A stretch of 42,455 nucleotides of DNA, from the NCBI GenBank assembly GCA_964475415.1, contig CAYYWZ010000032.1, forward strand, positions 1 through 42,455. The letters are read 5' to 3'. This document shows positions 15,552-24,336 of this stretch, piece after piece; positions within the stretch are counted from its first letter, which is position 1, and every line of letters begins with the position of its first letter. The notes beneath the pieces were generated by a model, which saw only the letters and a program-made list of their open reading frames with translations, searched no databases and was not told where the DNA came from. A program made the position numbers and the translations under genes. The stretch comes from CALCMJ01 sp964475415. Its GTDB lineage: Bacteria; Bacteroidota; Bacteroidia; Chitinophagales; Saprospiraceae.

Positions 15552-17269
15552 TGTATAAATTTCTAATTTACATAATCTGTACGCTATATTTTTGCTTAGA
15601 ATCCTCAGCTCAACCAGTGGAACCATCGCAGACTAATTTCATCTCACCAATAACACATACTCTCAAAATATCTGGTACATTCGGAGAACTCAGGTCTAAC
15701 CATTTCCATTCTGGAATAGATATAAAATCTACTAATGGCTCTAGTGGCGATCCTATTGTCTGTGTAGAAGACGGATTTGTATCTAGAATCAAAATCCAAT
15801 TATCTGGTTATGGCAAAGCACTATATATAGACCATCCCAATGGTTACACCTCAGTTTATGGACATCTTAAGAGTTTCCACCCAGATATCGAAGCTTTTAT
15901 AAAAACACAACAATATGCAGCAGAATCTTATACACTGGATATCTATCTAAATGATGGTGAATTTAATTTTACTCAGGGAGATACCATAGCGATAATGGGA
16001 AACAGTGGTAGATCTTATGGTCCGCACGTACACTTCGAAATCAGAGAGACGCTTACAGAAGAACCTATGAATCCTTACTTATTCGATATATTCCCAAAAG
16101 ATGCCGTAAGACCGACCATCAAAAATGTTATGATCTACAGCATGGATGAGAAAAAGAATCCGGTTAACCAAGTCCGAAGAAAAGCAAAAAAGAATGGTAA
16201 CAAATATGTTCTTAACAATAGCATTATAGAAGTCGATGGATGGAGAGCAGCTATAGGAGTGGAAAGTTACGATTTCATGGATGACGTTTGGAACAAAAAT
16301 GGCGTTTACAAATACAGTCTTTGGGTAGATGATAGCTTACATTATTCATATGTGTTTGATAAATTTTCTTTTGACCAGACACGCTATCTCAACAGTTGTA
16401 TAGACTATACTTATAAGAGTAAAAAAAGTATCAAGTTACTTCGCTTCTATAGAGAGCCAGGAAATCGAATGACATCATTTAGCCCTGAAGGTCAGAACGG
16501 TGTATTCCCAGTATATGCTGAAAAGGCACGAAATGTAAAAATTATTACTGAAGATTTTAATCAGAATAAGAGTGAGTTAAACTTCTTAGTAAAAAGAAAG
16601 CCTGAAGTAAGCGAAAACATTGCTGAAAGCTACAACTATTTTCTTCCTTATAATCAGGACAATACTATAGGGTATAACGGTTGTACTATATACTTAAAAG
16701 AAGGTTCTATTTACAATGATATGGGTATAAGCATGTCAGTAATAAAACAACAAAATGCTCCTGATTTTATGTCTATCCAATTCGGGGATAAATCGATACC
16801 TCTACATCGCTATGTCGATCTAGAATTAGATATCTCACAGGTGCCAGATTCTATAAGATCTAAACTCTGCCTACAATATCTAGATGGAGGTAAGTCAAAA
16901 TCATTAGGAGGTCGTGCAGAAGGTGACCGCTTCCTTGTGAGTACCAATAGGATGGGAAAATATAAACTTACCTTGGATACTAAAGCCCCCACAATAACTT
17001 CTAAAAATAAAAACTATTCTAAGAAACCTGGATCTACGCTAAAGTTTAAGATCTCTGATAATTTCAGCCTATTAGGTAGGGCTAATGAACTAGAAGTAGA
17101 TGTATATATCGATGGCTTATGGGTACTTAGCTCCTATGATTTAAAATCTGACACGATATATGTTCACATCCCAGATAATACTAGCCTCGGAGAACACCAA
17201 CTACTTATAAAAGTCGTTGATGACAGAGGGAATACTAAAAAGCTAGATAAAAAGCTCAGAATAATATAG
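15548..17269 (+). CDS. Secreted M23 family metallopeptidase with C-terminal domains
   Basis: This 573-residue protein has a signal peptide (YKFLIYIICTLYFCLESSAQ). The M23/LytM domain spans about residues 35-190. Its zinc ligands are seen as His54-x3-Asp58 (HSGID) and HVH near residue 160 (GPHVHFEI), with YGKALYIDHPNGYTSVYGH between them. The catalytic residues are intact, so it is probably an active peptidoglycan endopeptidase. A long (~380-residue) C-terminal part follows, beta-rich and ending in an Ig-like fold (VYIDGLWVLSSYDLKSD). This is a common Bacteroidota arrangement whose extra part has no assigned role. It overlaps meaB by four bases. Confidence 0.9.
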   Translation: MMYKFLIYIICTLYFCLESSAQPVEPSQTNFISPITHTLKISGTFGELRSNHFHSGIDIKSTNGSSGDPIVCVEDGFVSRIKIQLSGYGKALYIDHPNGYTSVYGHLKSFHPDIEAFIKTQQYAAESYTLDIYLNDGEFNFTQGDTIAIMGNSGRSYGPHVHFEIRETLTEEPMNPYLFDIFPKDAVRPTIKNVMIYSMDEKKNPVNQVRRKAKKNGNKYVLNNSIIEVDGWRAAIGVESYDFMDDVWNKNGVYKYSLWVDDSLHYSYVFDKFSFDQTRYLNSCIDYTYKSKKSIKLLRFYREPGNRMTSFSPEGQNGVFPVYAEKARNVKIITEDFNQNKSELNFLVKRKPEVSENIAESYNYFLPYNQDNTIGYNGCTIYLKEGSIYNDMGISMSVIKQQNAPDFMSIQFGDKSIPLHRYVDLELDISQVPDSIRSKLCLQYLDGGKSKSLGGRAEGDRFLVSTNRMGKYKLTLDTKAPTITSKNKNYSKKPGSTLKFKISDNFSLLGRANELEVDVYIDGLWVLSSYDLKSDTIYVHIPDNTSLGEHQLLIKVVDDRGNTKKLDKKLRII

Positions 17270-17488
17270 TTATCAACCAATATCTATTTCGTTTGTATAA
17301 TTCAGATACTTTAGAAAAAGCGCTAATTATAATCTTTACTGATCCAAAATTAATAGAGTCTATTCCGTTTTTGCTTTTACTTTATTTCATAAAGCATATG
17401 TTTTAGAAGACATATTTTGTTTAACTTTTTCATAAAAAAGCTGAACAAAATACTTTTTCTAAGGTTATAATAGAAACAAATTCCAAAT

Positions 17489-17965
17489 ATGAAATTAACT
17501 ATTGGTAATAATGTGCCTGATTTCGAAGTACTTAATCAAGACGATGAAATAATATCTTCTAGTTCCCTAAAAGGGTCTAAATACATACTATTTTTCTATC
17601 CTAAGGATGACTCTCCTGGATGCACGAAAGAAGCTTGCAGCATTAGAGATAGATATAAAAACATCCAGAAGCAAGGATTCAAAGTCTTCGGAGTAAGTCC
17701 TGACACAACAAAGAAACATGGTAAATTCATAGCTAAGTATGAATTCCAATACGATCTACTTTCTGATCCAGATAAAGTAATGATCAATGCCTTTGGTTGT
17801 TGGGGTCCTAAAAAATTTATGGGTAAAGAAATAGTAGGGGTTTATAGAACTACCTTTATTGTAGATGAAAATGGGAAAATTATTAACATCATAGATAAGG
17901 TAAAAACTAAAGATCACGGCGAGCAAGTTCTTACTGCAATCAATGAAGTGCCTCAAGCTAGCTAA
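17489..17965 (+). CDS. bcp: Thioredoxin-dependent thiol peroxidase (BCP/PrxQ)
   Basis: This 158-residue peroxiredoxin reduces peroxides with electrons from thioredoxin. The peroxidatic cysteine is Cys45 in FYPKDDSPGCTKEAC and the resolving cysteine is Cys50, the spacing of atypical two-cysteine BCP/PrxQ enzymes. Downstream landmarks FGVSPDTTKKHGKF, LLSDPDK and YRTTFIVDENGKI are all conserved. Length is normal and there is no signal peptide, so the enzyme is cytosolic. The 219-bp upstream gap is AT-rich and presumably holds its promoter. It is followed by a convergent gene with a shared hairpin. Confidence 0.94.
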   Translation: MKLTIGNNVPDFEVLNQDDEIISSSSLKGSKYILFFYPKDDSPGCTKEACSIRDRYKNIQKQGFKVFGVSPDTTKKHGKFIAKYEFQYDLLSDPDKVMINAFGCWGPKKFMGKEIVGVYRTTFIVDENGKIINIIDKVKTKDHGEQVLTAINEVPQAS

Positions 17966-17975
17966 AAAAAATCTG

Positions 17976-18009
17976 CGCTACATCTAGATATTATAATTTG
18001 GGTGTAGCG
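17976..18009 (-). terminator. Hairpin terminator for the minus-strand gene
   Basis: Arms CGCTACA (17976-17982) and TGTAGCG (18003-18009) pair over a 20-base loop. Read on the minus strand, the structure overlaps the end of the gene at 17991 and is followed by a run of eight T. Confidence 0.6.
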
Positions 18010-18539
18010 TGGTATATTGCTATAAACGCTAAGGCAAGTTTCATCTCAAAACTTACTGTCTCACTCAATCGATCTTCTATCTCCCAGTCTCTTACATCTC
18101 CTTCTCTAGTTGTGAACATATCCATATAACCATATTCTTTGTGGTCACAAGTCCATTCTTCTAGAATATTTCGATACTTAGATTTAAGACGCAACTCTAT
18201 ACCATCACCTTTAATTTTCCATTCAGAATAATCACGTGGCCAGACTGTTCTGATTTCTATCAAATTACCATTGACATTCATCTCCCATAAGCCAGGATCA
18301 TTATTCCATTTGATTTTTACCTGTCCGCTGTAGTCGCCTATTTCTACTATCCATTGTGTCCAATCATTTCTGAGTTTCCACTTCATCTCTAGGGTACCCG
18401 TTATCTCCCCATCATCAGCAAGGACCACCCATTCTGAAAAACTATCATCCCAGTAGGTATGGAATGATGATAAGAATTCTTGCCCTCTTACCAGAAGACT
18501 CATTCCAACAAAGAATAGGCTTAGTATAAATGACCTCAT
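17991..18539 (-). CDS. Secreted protein, tryptophan-rich, unknown function
   Basis: This 182-residue protein begins with a signal peptide (MRSFILSLFFVGMSLLVRGQ). The mature part is unusually rich in tryptophan. Short strands of the form W-x-[ILV]-x(3-6)-G repeat (DDSFSEWVVLADD, DWTQWIVEIGD, PGLWEMNVNG, DYSEWKIKGDG, VRDWEIEDR), suggesting a small repetitive beta-sheet fold. A hydrophobic stretch (FEMKLALAFIAIYHA) lies close to the C-terminus. No catalytic motif is visible and I do not recognise a named family, although similar small W-repeat proteins occur in Bacteroidota. It is read toward bcp and probably periplasmic. Confidence 0.7.
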   Translation of the reverse strand: MRSFILSLFFVGMSLLVRGQEFLSSFHTYWDDSFSEWVVLADDGEITGTLEMKWKLRNDWTQWIVEIGDYSGQVKIKWNNDPGLWEMNVNGNLIEIRTVWPRDYSEWKIKGDGIELRLKSKYRNILEEWTCDHKEYGYMDMFTTREGDVRDWEIEDRLSETVSFEMKLALAFIAIYHATPKL

Positions 18540-18583
18540 ACTATTATAACGATGAACAACTAAAAAAGTATCTTATAGAAATT

Positions 18584-18964
18584 CTAAAACGGTAGATCGT
18601 CAAAATCTTCAGCCATCATATTAGAATCACCCGATGGCTCAGCGACTGGAAAAGGAGCATTATCCGCTGCAGGCTGCTCTACATTAGCCCCTGAAGCAGC
18701 TATAGTTTCTATTCTCCAGGCATTTAGATTAGTGAAATATTTTCCATTCCACTCATTACCCTTAAGATCGAAATGTACTTTGACATTCTCTCCTTCTTTA
18801 TGCTTATCTGCTAGATCGCATCTATCTTGGGTCAACTGGAACTTTATATAATCTGTGTAATTTCCATTAGCTATCTTCACAACGAAGTCTCTAGCTTGGA
18901 ACTTCTCAGATTTCTTCTCTACATCAAATATCTTATGTACTTCTCCTTCTAATTCAAATGCCAT
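18584..18964 (-). CDS. DUF3127 protein with SSB-like acidic tail
   Basis: This 126-residue cytosolic protein belongs to DUF3127. The core (about residues 1-90: FELEGEVHKIF, YTDYIKFQLTQDRCDL, GENVKVHFDLKGNEW, YFTNLNAWRIE) has the strand order and length of an OB fold. After a linker rich in Ala/Pro/Ser the protein ends MMAEDFDDLPF. That tip matches the conserved C-terminus of single-stranded DNA-binding protein (DFDDDIPF type), which recruits replication and repair enzymes. This makes a role as an SSB paralogue or partner plausible, for which I know no experimental proof. Upstream at 18989 lies a secreted protein of unknown role in the same orientation. Confidence 0.85.
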   Translation of the reverse strand: MAFELEGEVHKIFDVEKKSEKFQARDFVVKIANGNYTDYIKFQLTQDRCDLADKHKEGENVKVHFDLKGNEWNGKYFTNLNAWRIETIAASGANVEQPAADNAPFPVAEPSGDSNMMAEDFDDLPF

Positions 18965-18988
18965 ATCTAAATTTCTGCTTTTCTTTTT

Positions 18989-19516
18989 TTATCCGTTAAT
19001 TGCTTTTTGGAAAGCTTTATCTTCTATCTGAAAACAATCGTTTGCTAAATCTCTAAATTTCTTCACATTTTCGATATGCTCCTGATCTTCATTATTAAGC
19101 GCATATTTAATCTGCTTTAACCATGATTTTATTGCTTCCATTTCATTGACATTACTATTGTATTTCTGAGCTTGTAACGCTGTAAATACAGGTAATGTAT
19201 AATCACTATCTGTTTTGATATTCTCTTCTACATGAGCCTGTCGAAGACCATATTTATTAGCTCTTTTTTCAGGATCTAATGATATTGCTATATTTCTGTT
19301 CATATTAGCATTATCAGAAGTAATATTCAGTATTCCCTTCTTTATAGATCTCTTAGCATCACTAATATCTTGGTTAATAAGATAGTTGTCTACTGCTTTG
19401 TTAAACAGGTCAACTTCTATAGATCTACGCTCGTGGGTAGTCTTCTTAAGATCTACTTGTGCTTGTAGACCAAGCGAGAAAAGAGCTATGAACAGAGAGA
19501 ATATTAATTTTTGCAT
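18989..19516 (-). CDS. Secreted helical protein, unknown function
   Basis: This 175-residue protein has a signal peptide (MQKLIFSLFIALFSLGLQAQ) followed by a mature region that appears mostly helical. It is rich in Asn, Lys and Glu (HERRSIEVDLFNKAVDNYL ... AKRSIKKGILNI ... NEMEAIKSWLKQIKYAL ... VKKFRDLANDCFQIEDKAF) and holds a single cysteine near the C-terminus. No repeat, catalytic motif or sorting domain is seen. It is likely periplasmic. It lies between the DUF3127 gene and the thioredoxin-fold gene, all on the minus strand and spaced by 24 to 45 bp, so the three may form one transcript. Confidence 0.7.
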   Translation of the reverse strand: MQKLIFSLFIALFSLGLQAQVDLKKTTHERRSIEVDLFNKAVDNYLINQDISDAKRSIKKGILNITSDNANMNRNIAISLDPEKRANKYGLRQAHVEENIKTDSDYTLPVFTALQAQKYNSNVNEMEAIKSWLKQIKYALNNEDQEHIENVKKFRDLANDCFQIEDKAFQKAING

Positions 19517-19561
19517 GTCTAATGTCTTTTAAATAATACATGAATATAAATAAAATCTAGA

Positions 19562-20215
19562 TTATAATTGTTTTAGTTCAGCTAATAACTGATCCGGCTT
19601 CTTATAACCTGGTGAAACTCTTATTTTATTAAGGTTTTCATCTAGATACACCATAGTTGGATAACTTAATCTAGAGCCTAAAAGTTCCACCGCCAACTTA
19701 TTCACCCCTTTTCTACCAGAGGGGACCCAGTCATAAGATTTCCCTTTAAAAGCTATAGGATCGCGTTGTTCTGCGTCGAATTTTACAACATGAAAGTTTT
19801 CGTTTAGATATTTCTGTACTTCAGGGTCAGAAAAGGTCTTGTCGTCCATCACCTTGCACCATCCACACCAGTCTGTATAGACATCTACTAGATATTTCTT
19901 CTTAGCTTTATTTTTCATCTTACCAGCATCTTCTATATGCATCCATTCTAGATTTCCAGCTTTTACCGTCTCTCCAGGTTTAGGTCCTTTATGAGATTTC
20001 TTCATTTTCTGGTTTACCGCATTAGAAGATGGCTTTTTTCCAGAAATTCCAGCAGGATGTGACTTATTTTGTCTTTTCATAGTAGGATTCTTCTTATTTG
20101 CTTGCACGCTACGTGCTATTTCGGCATGATCTATTTTCTCTTCTTCAGCTATCATGAAGGATAATCCGATCATCGTCGCTATGCCTAGGAGGGCAATAAT
20201 TAGTGTTTTTTGCAT
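19562..20215 (-). CDS. Secreted thioredoxin-fold protein with CGWC motif
   Basis: This 217-residue protein starts with a signal peptide or anchor (MQKTLIIALLGIATMIGLSF) and a long basic, low-complexity linker (~residues 30-90, rich in Lys, Ser, Pro). The thioredoxin domain spans roughly residues 90-217. It carries the active site Cys117-Gly-Trp-Cys120 in VDVYTDWCGWCKVMD, then FSDPEVQKYLNENFHVVKFDAE and the cis-proline segment SYPTMVYLDE. This is the pattern of DsbD-gamma or thioredoxin_7-like thiol-disulfide proteins. It likely acts as a periplasmic reductase; the partner cannot be told. Three genes downstream share its orientation. Confidence 0.88.
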   Translation of the reverse strand: MQKTLIIALLGIATMIGLSFMIAEEEKIDHAEIARSVQANKKNPTMKRQNKSHPAGISGKKPSSNAVNQKMKKSHKGPKPGETVKAGNLEWMHIEDAGKMKNKAKKKYLVDVYTDWCGWCKVMDDKTFSDPEVQKYLNENFHVVKFDAEQRDPIAFKGKSYDWVPSGRKGVNKLAVELLGSRLSYPTMVYLDENLNKIRVSPGYKKPDQLLAELKQL

Positions 20216-20585
20216 TTTCTAGATTATGTCAATAAGATAGTATGAGCAAGCAATTCGCTGCTCTTCCTCTATAAAAATAGGTAGAATTTTCTAGGTATAG
20301 GTGGGATTAACAATTATTTAAAGAATAATCGTAATTGATAAGTTATTTTCTCCTAGGCTACATCAATAACTAGAAGGTAATACGTTGTAACCGATTCTTT
20401 TATTCGTAAGATACTATCATTGGACGAAAGTCTCATTTATTTATAGCTCTCTGAGATTATTGAATCTGTCAATTATTAAATCAGCATCTATAGACCAATT
20501 CCCATCAGATAGTTGTTCTCCTATAATTATCCCATAATAAAGATGCAACTAGGGATTAAGAAATATGTCAATGTAAATTCACCAT
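20216..20585. other. Intergenic, no gene seen
   Basis: These 370 bp are AT-rich and contain no ORF I trust. The segment lies between the 3' end of the zinc-finger gene and the start of the thioredoxin-fold gene, so it must hold the promoter of the latter. No hairpin or repeat stands out. Confidence 0.5.
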
Positions 20586-20942
20586 CTACTCCTTATCCTT
20601 ATTTTGCACTACTACATAATAATCGTTCTCTAGATCTAAGTAACCATAGTCATAACAAAAACGATATTCCTTACCGGCTTTGGTCGTGTATACGCTGGTA
20701 AAATACTTAAAATTAAAAGCGTACTCTTCTAATTTGTTTCTGTGAATTTTTGCCTTGCCGTCAGGTGCAAGTTCCTTTAGGATTCTATAATTTTTTCTTA
20801 GAACGCCATTCACACGTCTCATGAGATTTGTAGAATCACTATTGGATTTATTGTTATAACTGCTTCGACAATCACTGGAGCAGAATTTTTTATCGGATCG
20901 TCCTCTGACAACTTCTCCGCATTCTAAACACTGTCTTTCCAT
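20586..20942 (-). CDS. Small zinc-finger protein (CxxC...FCSxxC type)
   Basis: This 118-residue protein has an N-terminal zinc site, RQCLECGEVVRGRSDKKFCSSDC (Cys5, Cys8, Cys22, Cys26), the spacing of small FCS-like or DUF2116-like fingers. It is followed by a basic helical region (TNLMRRVNGVLRKNYRILKEL) and a beta-rich end (YFTSVYTTKAGKEYRFCYDYGYLDL). There is no signal peptide. Homologues of this length with the same finger are frequent in Bacteroidota, without known function; nucleic-acid binding is an inference from the finger and the basic helix. It lies just downstream of the arylsulfotransferase-like gene, 45 bp apart in the same orientation. Confidence 0.75.
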   Translation of the reverse strand: MERQCLECGEVVRGRSDKKFCSSDCRSSYNNKSNSDSTNLMRRVNGVLRKNYRILKELAPDGKAKIHRNKLEEYAFNFKYFTSVYTTKAGKEYRFCYDYGYLDLENDYYVVVQNKDKE

Positions 20943-20987
20943 ATCTCTGTTTGCTAATGAACAAAAATTAAATTTACAACTTAATAT

Positions 20988-22670
20988 CTAATTGATGAAA
21001 ACTAGACGCTTTCTAAATAGTCGCTGTTCTTCATCTTGTATTATTAGTAAGTACATTCCACTCGGCATTCCTTTTATGTCAATGTTAGCATAGCTAGATA
21101 AGATATTAGTAATGTTTTTTACAAGCTGTCCATTATAATCATATAATTGCACCCTTGCAATTTCTCCATCTAGATGCTGAATCGAAATGGCAAACTCAGC
21201 TAATTTTACAGACATATACTCCTCATTGACATCAGTATAAATGTTCTCAGTAGAACTAGTCAATTTACATTCTACATCTCCATTTTCTATCTGCAAAGTA
21301 GAACCAGCTTCTAAGTCGATATCCGCAAATCCTTCATACGATCCAGCATACTTGTACGCTCTAAAATTAGAATTAGCTCCTGGGTTAGATCCTTGATTCA
21401 GGGGCGTGTCAAAATTTAGAGGAATAACATATTCCCATACCTTTTCTCCCGCATCATCAAACTCTATTATTGTGCCTGGAGATCCATAATTCATCAGCGT
21501 ATGTCCATTAGATAAACGTTGCGCATTAGAAAGGAATGCGGAGTAACTAGGATCTTCATTATTAGAACCGAAAAGTATATCAGATACTTCAGGACCTATC
21601 GCTGTAGTAGCAGGTATATTGTAAAAACCTGGTTCAGCTTGCTCAGGATCTAATAGCTCCGTGGTAGAGAAATCAGGCCCCGGTCTACCATTTCCATTAT
21701 TAAATATTATAATCTTACCTGCATCATCTAAGCCCTCTCTGATCCAGTTGACACCATGCTGTCCAAATAATTGCTGATCCGATACTTCTCCTCTTTTATA
21801 TGCAGCAGGATTACCCCATCTGAATAATATATCTCCGCCTTTTCCATAAGTACCACCCTCATGTGTAGCAGCCTCTTCTGTTGTTGTCGAATGATCTATA
21901 ATCCATATCTCATCAGAATTTCTGACGCTGATAAGAATCTGATCTAAGGCTTCATTGTAGTCTATAGCATTGAAGTGGTTCCAGTCTCTACTCGCATTAG
22001 AATTAGAACTATTGATATCTGCAAGATTGATATCGTACAATTCTGGATGATCACTCACCACTCCAAAATTCAACTTGCTAGCATCAAAATCTTGAATATA
22101 ATGATCCTTGATATTCCATTCCCATACAATATTTCCGCCCAAAGATCCCGTAGGTTCTACTTCTATAATCTTCTCTGACCACATAAACGCCTGAGGCGCT
22201 ATCTCGTCAGGATCTCTACCCCACTCTATAAGGTCTTCCTCAAATTCTAATTCCCAGGTCAACAATAAAAAATTGCCATTATCCATCGCTACTACATCGT
22301 GGTGAGATAGTTGCGTGTCCGTATTGAGCTCATACCTCCATAGGGTATTATTATCCCAATCTACCAACTCTACTCCACCTGCATTACTTGCAGATGTAAA
22401 AGGTCCATTCGTATTCACCTTATATGTTCTGAGCATATTTCCACTAGGAAGAAAATAGGCAGACAAGCCTGGACGAGTTCCTCTATCCCATTCATTTACT
22501 AGTCTTCCACAATTATCTACTATATATGCCTTGGTGCTAGAAAAGGGAGAGAAAAAAGTATAGCCTTCTAAGCTCGTTCCACTATCAAACGTAATACCAA
22601 GTGTATTTTGTTGGCTATTACTAAAAGTGGAAATACCAAGTAGTAAAATTATGACCAGCACTCTATTCAT
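20988..22670 (-). CDS. Arylsulfotransferase-like secreted protein with T9SS type A tail
   Basis: This 560-residue protein has a signal peptide (MNRVLVIILLLGISTFSNSQ). A six-bladed propeller of the arylsulfate sulfotransferase (ASST) family fills most of the rest. Conserved His-bearing motifs appear in order as SHHDVVAMDNGN (~residue 122), DWNHFNAIDYN (~232) and FGQHGVNW (~302), matching the His-rich active site of that family, where sulfate is transferred between phenols. The last ~75 residues (ARVQLYDYNGQLVKNI ... GMPSGMYLLIIQDEEQRLF) form a T9SS type A sorting domain. It is thus a predicted cell-surface or secreted enzyme. The substrate is unknown, and some Bacteroidota members may have lost the original activity. 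Confidence 0.88.
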   Translation of the reverse strand: MNRVLVIILLLGISTFSNSQQNTLGITFDSGTSLEGYTFFSPFSSTKAYIVDNCGRLVNEWDRGTRPGLSAYFLPSGNMLRTYKVNTNGPFTSASNAGGVELVDWDNNTLWRYELNTDTQLSHHDVVAMDNGNFLLLTWELEFEEDLIEWGRDPDEIAPQAFMWSEKIIEVEPTGSLGGNIVWEWNIKDHYIQDFDASKLNFGVVSDHPELYDINLADINSSNSNASRDWNHFNAIDYNEALDQILISVRNSDEIWIIDHSTTTEEAATHEGGTYGKGGDILFRWGNPAAYKRGEVSDQQLFGQHGVNWIREGLDDAGKIIIFNNGNGRPGPDFSTTELLDPEQAEPGFYNIPATTAIGPEVSDILFGSNNEDPSYSAFLSNAQRLSNGHTLMNYGSPGTIIEFDDAGEKVWEYVIPLNFDTPLNQGSNPGANSNFRAYKYAGSYEGFADIDLEAGSTLQIENGDVECKLTSSTENIYTDVNEEYMSVKLAEFAISIQHLDGEIARVQLYDYNGQLVKNITNILSSYANIDIKGMPSGMYLLIIQDEEQRLFRKRLVFIN

Positions 22671-22787
22671 CTTTCCAAAAATATTTTCTTAATAATTTTC
22701 TATTCTAATCCATCTACTAAAATCAATATCATGTAAGATATTGAAGACTTATGCTTTTTAAGACAGTCTATAATTTAAAAATATAGT

Positions 22788-23642
22788 TTAATGTTCAGAA
22801 TACTGTGGGCTTAAGCCCACAGTATTCTGGCTTCGATTTCCGAACTCTCTTGGACTTTTACCTCCTAAAGATTCGTGTGGATGATTATCATTATAATCCT
22901 CTATTATCTTATCTGCTATTACTTGGAATTGACTCACGCTACTAAAGAGGTAAGCATCCAGTATGTCTTCTCTGAACGTTCTATTAAATCTCTCTACATA
23001 GCCATTTTGCATTGGCTTTCCTGGCTCTGAATATACTCTTGTAATTTCATATTTCTTGCACCACTCTTTATACTCTCTTGAGATAAATTCTGGGCCATTA
23101 TCTGTTCGTATGCACTTTGGCTTTCCAAAGTATTCTATCAACTCTTCTAAATGTCCGATTACGCGTCTGGATGGAAAACTAATACTTCCTTGACCTAATA
23201 GACATTCTCTACTACAATCATCTATGACGTTCAATACTCTAAATGCTCTGCCATCTGATAAACTATCACTCATAAAGTCCATACTCCAGACTTCATTTAC
23301 TATAGGTGGTTGATACAGCGGCTTCCTTAGCTCCTCTGGCAGCTTTCTTCGCTTCTTTCGTCTTCTTACCAATCCTTGGGATCTATACACCCTTAGCATC
23401 TTATCTCTTGACCATTTACAGCCTTCTCGTCTACTCCTTCGATAATAATAGTCAAAGCCTCTATTTGGCTTCTTTTCTATCAATTCTTTAAACTTCTCAA
23501 TTACCCCACTATCATCAAGCTTGCTTTGATAATAACAGCTGGATCGACTATAGCCAACAATTCTTGCTATTCGCTTCAATCCGGCTTTGTAATTCTTAGA
23601 GAGGTGTTTAATTACCGATCTTTTAACGGAAGGCTCTACCAC
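22788..23642 (-). CDS. IS3 family transposase OrfB (DDE integrase)
   Basis: This 284-residue integrase-type catalytic subunit contains an N-terminal HTH_21-like region (YKAGLKRIARIVGYSRSSCYYQ) and an rve catalytic core. The DDE triad is visible: Asp in WSMDFMSD, Asp in IRTDNGPEF and Glu in NGYVERFNRTFRED, with the C-terminal NDNHPHESLGGKSP typical of the IS3 family. In the element it is made as an OrfAB fusion by -1 frameshifting near 23645, since the OrfA frame contains an A AAA AAG heptamer just before its stop and slipping joins directly to this frame. The listed start is GTG (23642). It appears intact. Confidence 0.94.
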   Translation of the reverse strand: MVEPSVKRSVIKHLSKNYKAGLKRIARIVGYSRSSCYYQSKLDDSGVIEKFKELIEKKPNRGFDYYYRRSRREGCKWSRDKMLRVYRSQGLVRRRKKRRKLPEELRKPLYQPPIVNEVWSMDFMSDSLSDGRAFRVLNVIDDCSRECLLGQGSISFPSRRVIGHLEELIEYFGKPKCIRTDNGPEFISREYKEWCKKYEITRVYSEPGKPMQNGYVERFNRTFREDILDAYLFSSVSQFQVIADKIIEDYNDNHPHESLGGKSPREFGNRSQNTVGLSPQYSEH

Positions 23643-23902
23643 TTTTTTGACAAAACATCTTTTGCCATTTGTAGATCTAAAGAGACATCAGCATACATAC
23701 GCTTTAACTTCTGGTTCTCAGCTTCAAGCTCTTTTAAACGCTTTAAATGACTGACTTCCATACCACCGTACTTCTTTCGCCAATTATAAAATGTACCTTT
23801 ATTGATACCTAACTCTCTACTGATTTCTTCTACTGAACGACCAGCTTCGTTCTCCTTTAAAGCCTTAATTATTTGGCTCTCTGTAAACTTTGATTTCTTC
23901 AT
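23636..23902 (-). CDS. IS3 family transposase OrfA (HTH)
   Basis: This 88-residue DNA-binding subunit carries a helix-turn-helix (SQIIKALKENEAGRSVEEISRELGINKGTFYNWRKKYGG), followed by a leucine-zipper-like coiled coil (VSHLKRLKELEAENQKLKRMYADVSLDL). The end of the frame reads S-K-K-W-stop over the heptamer A AAA AAG (minus strand, 23648-23642), the known IS3 slippage site. Its stop lies seven bases inside OrfB. It binds the element ends and regulates transposition together with the OrfAB fusion. Confidence 0.93.
   Translation of the reverse strand: MKKSKFTESQIIKALKENEAGRSVEEISRELGINKGTFYNWRKKYGGMEVSHLKRLKELEAENQKLKRMYADVSLDLQMAKDVLSKKW
23642..23648 (-). other. Programmed -1 frameshift heptamer A AAA AAG
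   Basis: On the minus strand the orfA frame reads TCA AAA AAG TGG TAG. Slipping back one base at A AAA AAG moves translation to the frame GTG GTA GAG, which is the start of orfB, giving a single OrfAB transposase. Confidence 0.75.
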
Positions 23903-24159
23903 TACAGCTTAAATTTAGTGAATTTTTAAACTGTCTTAATATTTCATAAGGCTACAATATAGTTACTTGTTCTAAAAAATGTACTGATAAATAAAAGTTT
24001 TAAATAATACCATGACAGATGACATAAAACATCCATTCAATAAATTATCAGCTTATAGAATTTACAGAATTTTTACTTTTTCATTTATTAATAAGCGAAA
24101 TTGGAAAATTAAATTAATTTTGTGGTTCGATACTCTAGAAAGACTAGAGAGGAGTACTT

Positions 24160-24241
24160 GCCCCTGTGGCGGAACTGGTAGACGCGCTGGATTCAAAATC
24201 CAGTATCTTCGGATGTGGGGGTTCGATTCCCCCCGGGGGTA
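24160..24241 (+). tRNA. tRNA-Leu (anticodon CAA)
   Basis: An 82-nt class II tRNA without encoded CCA. The acceptor arm pairs GCCCCTG with CGGGGGT (G-U at the first pair and a T-G), discriminator A. The anticodon stem CTGGA/TCCAG holds the loop TTCAAAA with anticodon CAA, reading UUG. The long variable arm (TATCTTCGGATG) and T arm GGGGG-TTCGATT-CCCCC are clear. It lies at the edge of the accessory region. Confidence 0.95.
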
Positions 24242-24336
24242 CAGACAGAACTTAGCTTATTGATTGATATTCAATGTGTTAGGTTCTTTTTCGTTTGAGA
24301 ATAGTGACGGTTTAGTGACGGGAATTGTTAAATCCA

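Larger units (their letters stand above)
22758..23939 (-). mobile_element. IS3-family insertion sequence
   Basis: The element has two overlapping reading frames (orfA, orfB) bounded by inverted repeats: TTAAGACAGT at 22758-22767 and ACTGTCTTAA at 23930-23939, with weaker matches continuing inward. Length (~1.18 kb) and gene order are typical of IS3. I could not identify a target-site duplication: the flanking bases (GCTTT on the left, TATTT on the right) are not a clean match. It lies between the arylsulfotransferase-like gene and tRNA-Leu and disrupts neither. Confidence 0.85.

Noticed and set aside
20513..20701. Plus-strand ORF of 62 codons
   Set aside because: It overlaps the zinc-finger gene antisense and its sequence is low in complexity with no family features.
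24012..24263. Plus-strand ORF of 83 codons
   Set aside because: It runs through the complete tRNA-Leu gene, so it cannot be a real coding region.
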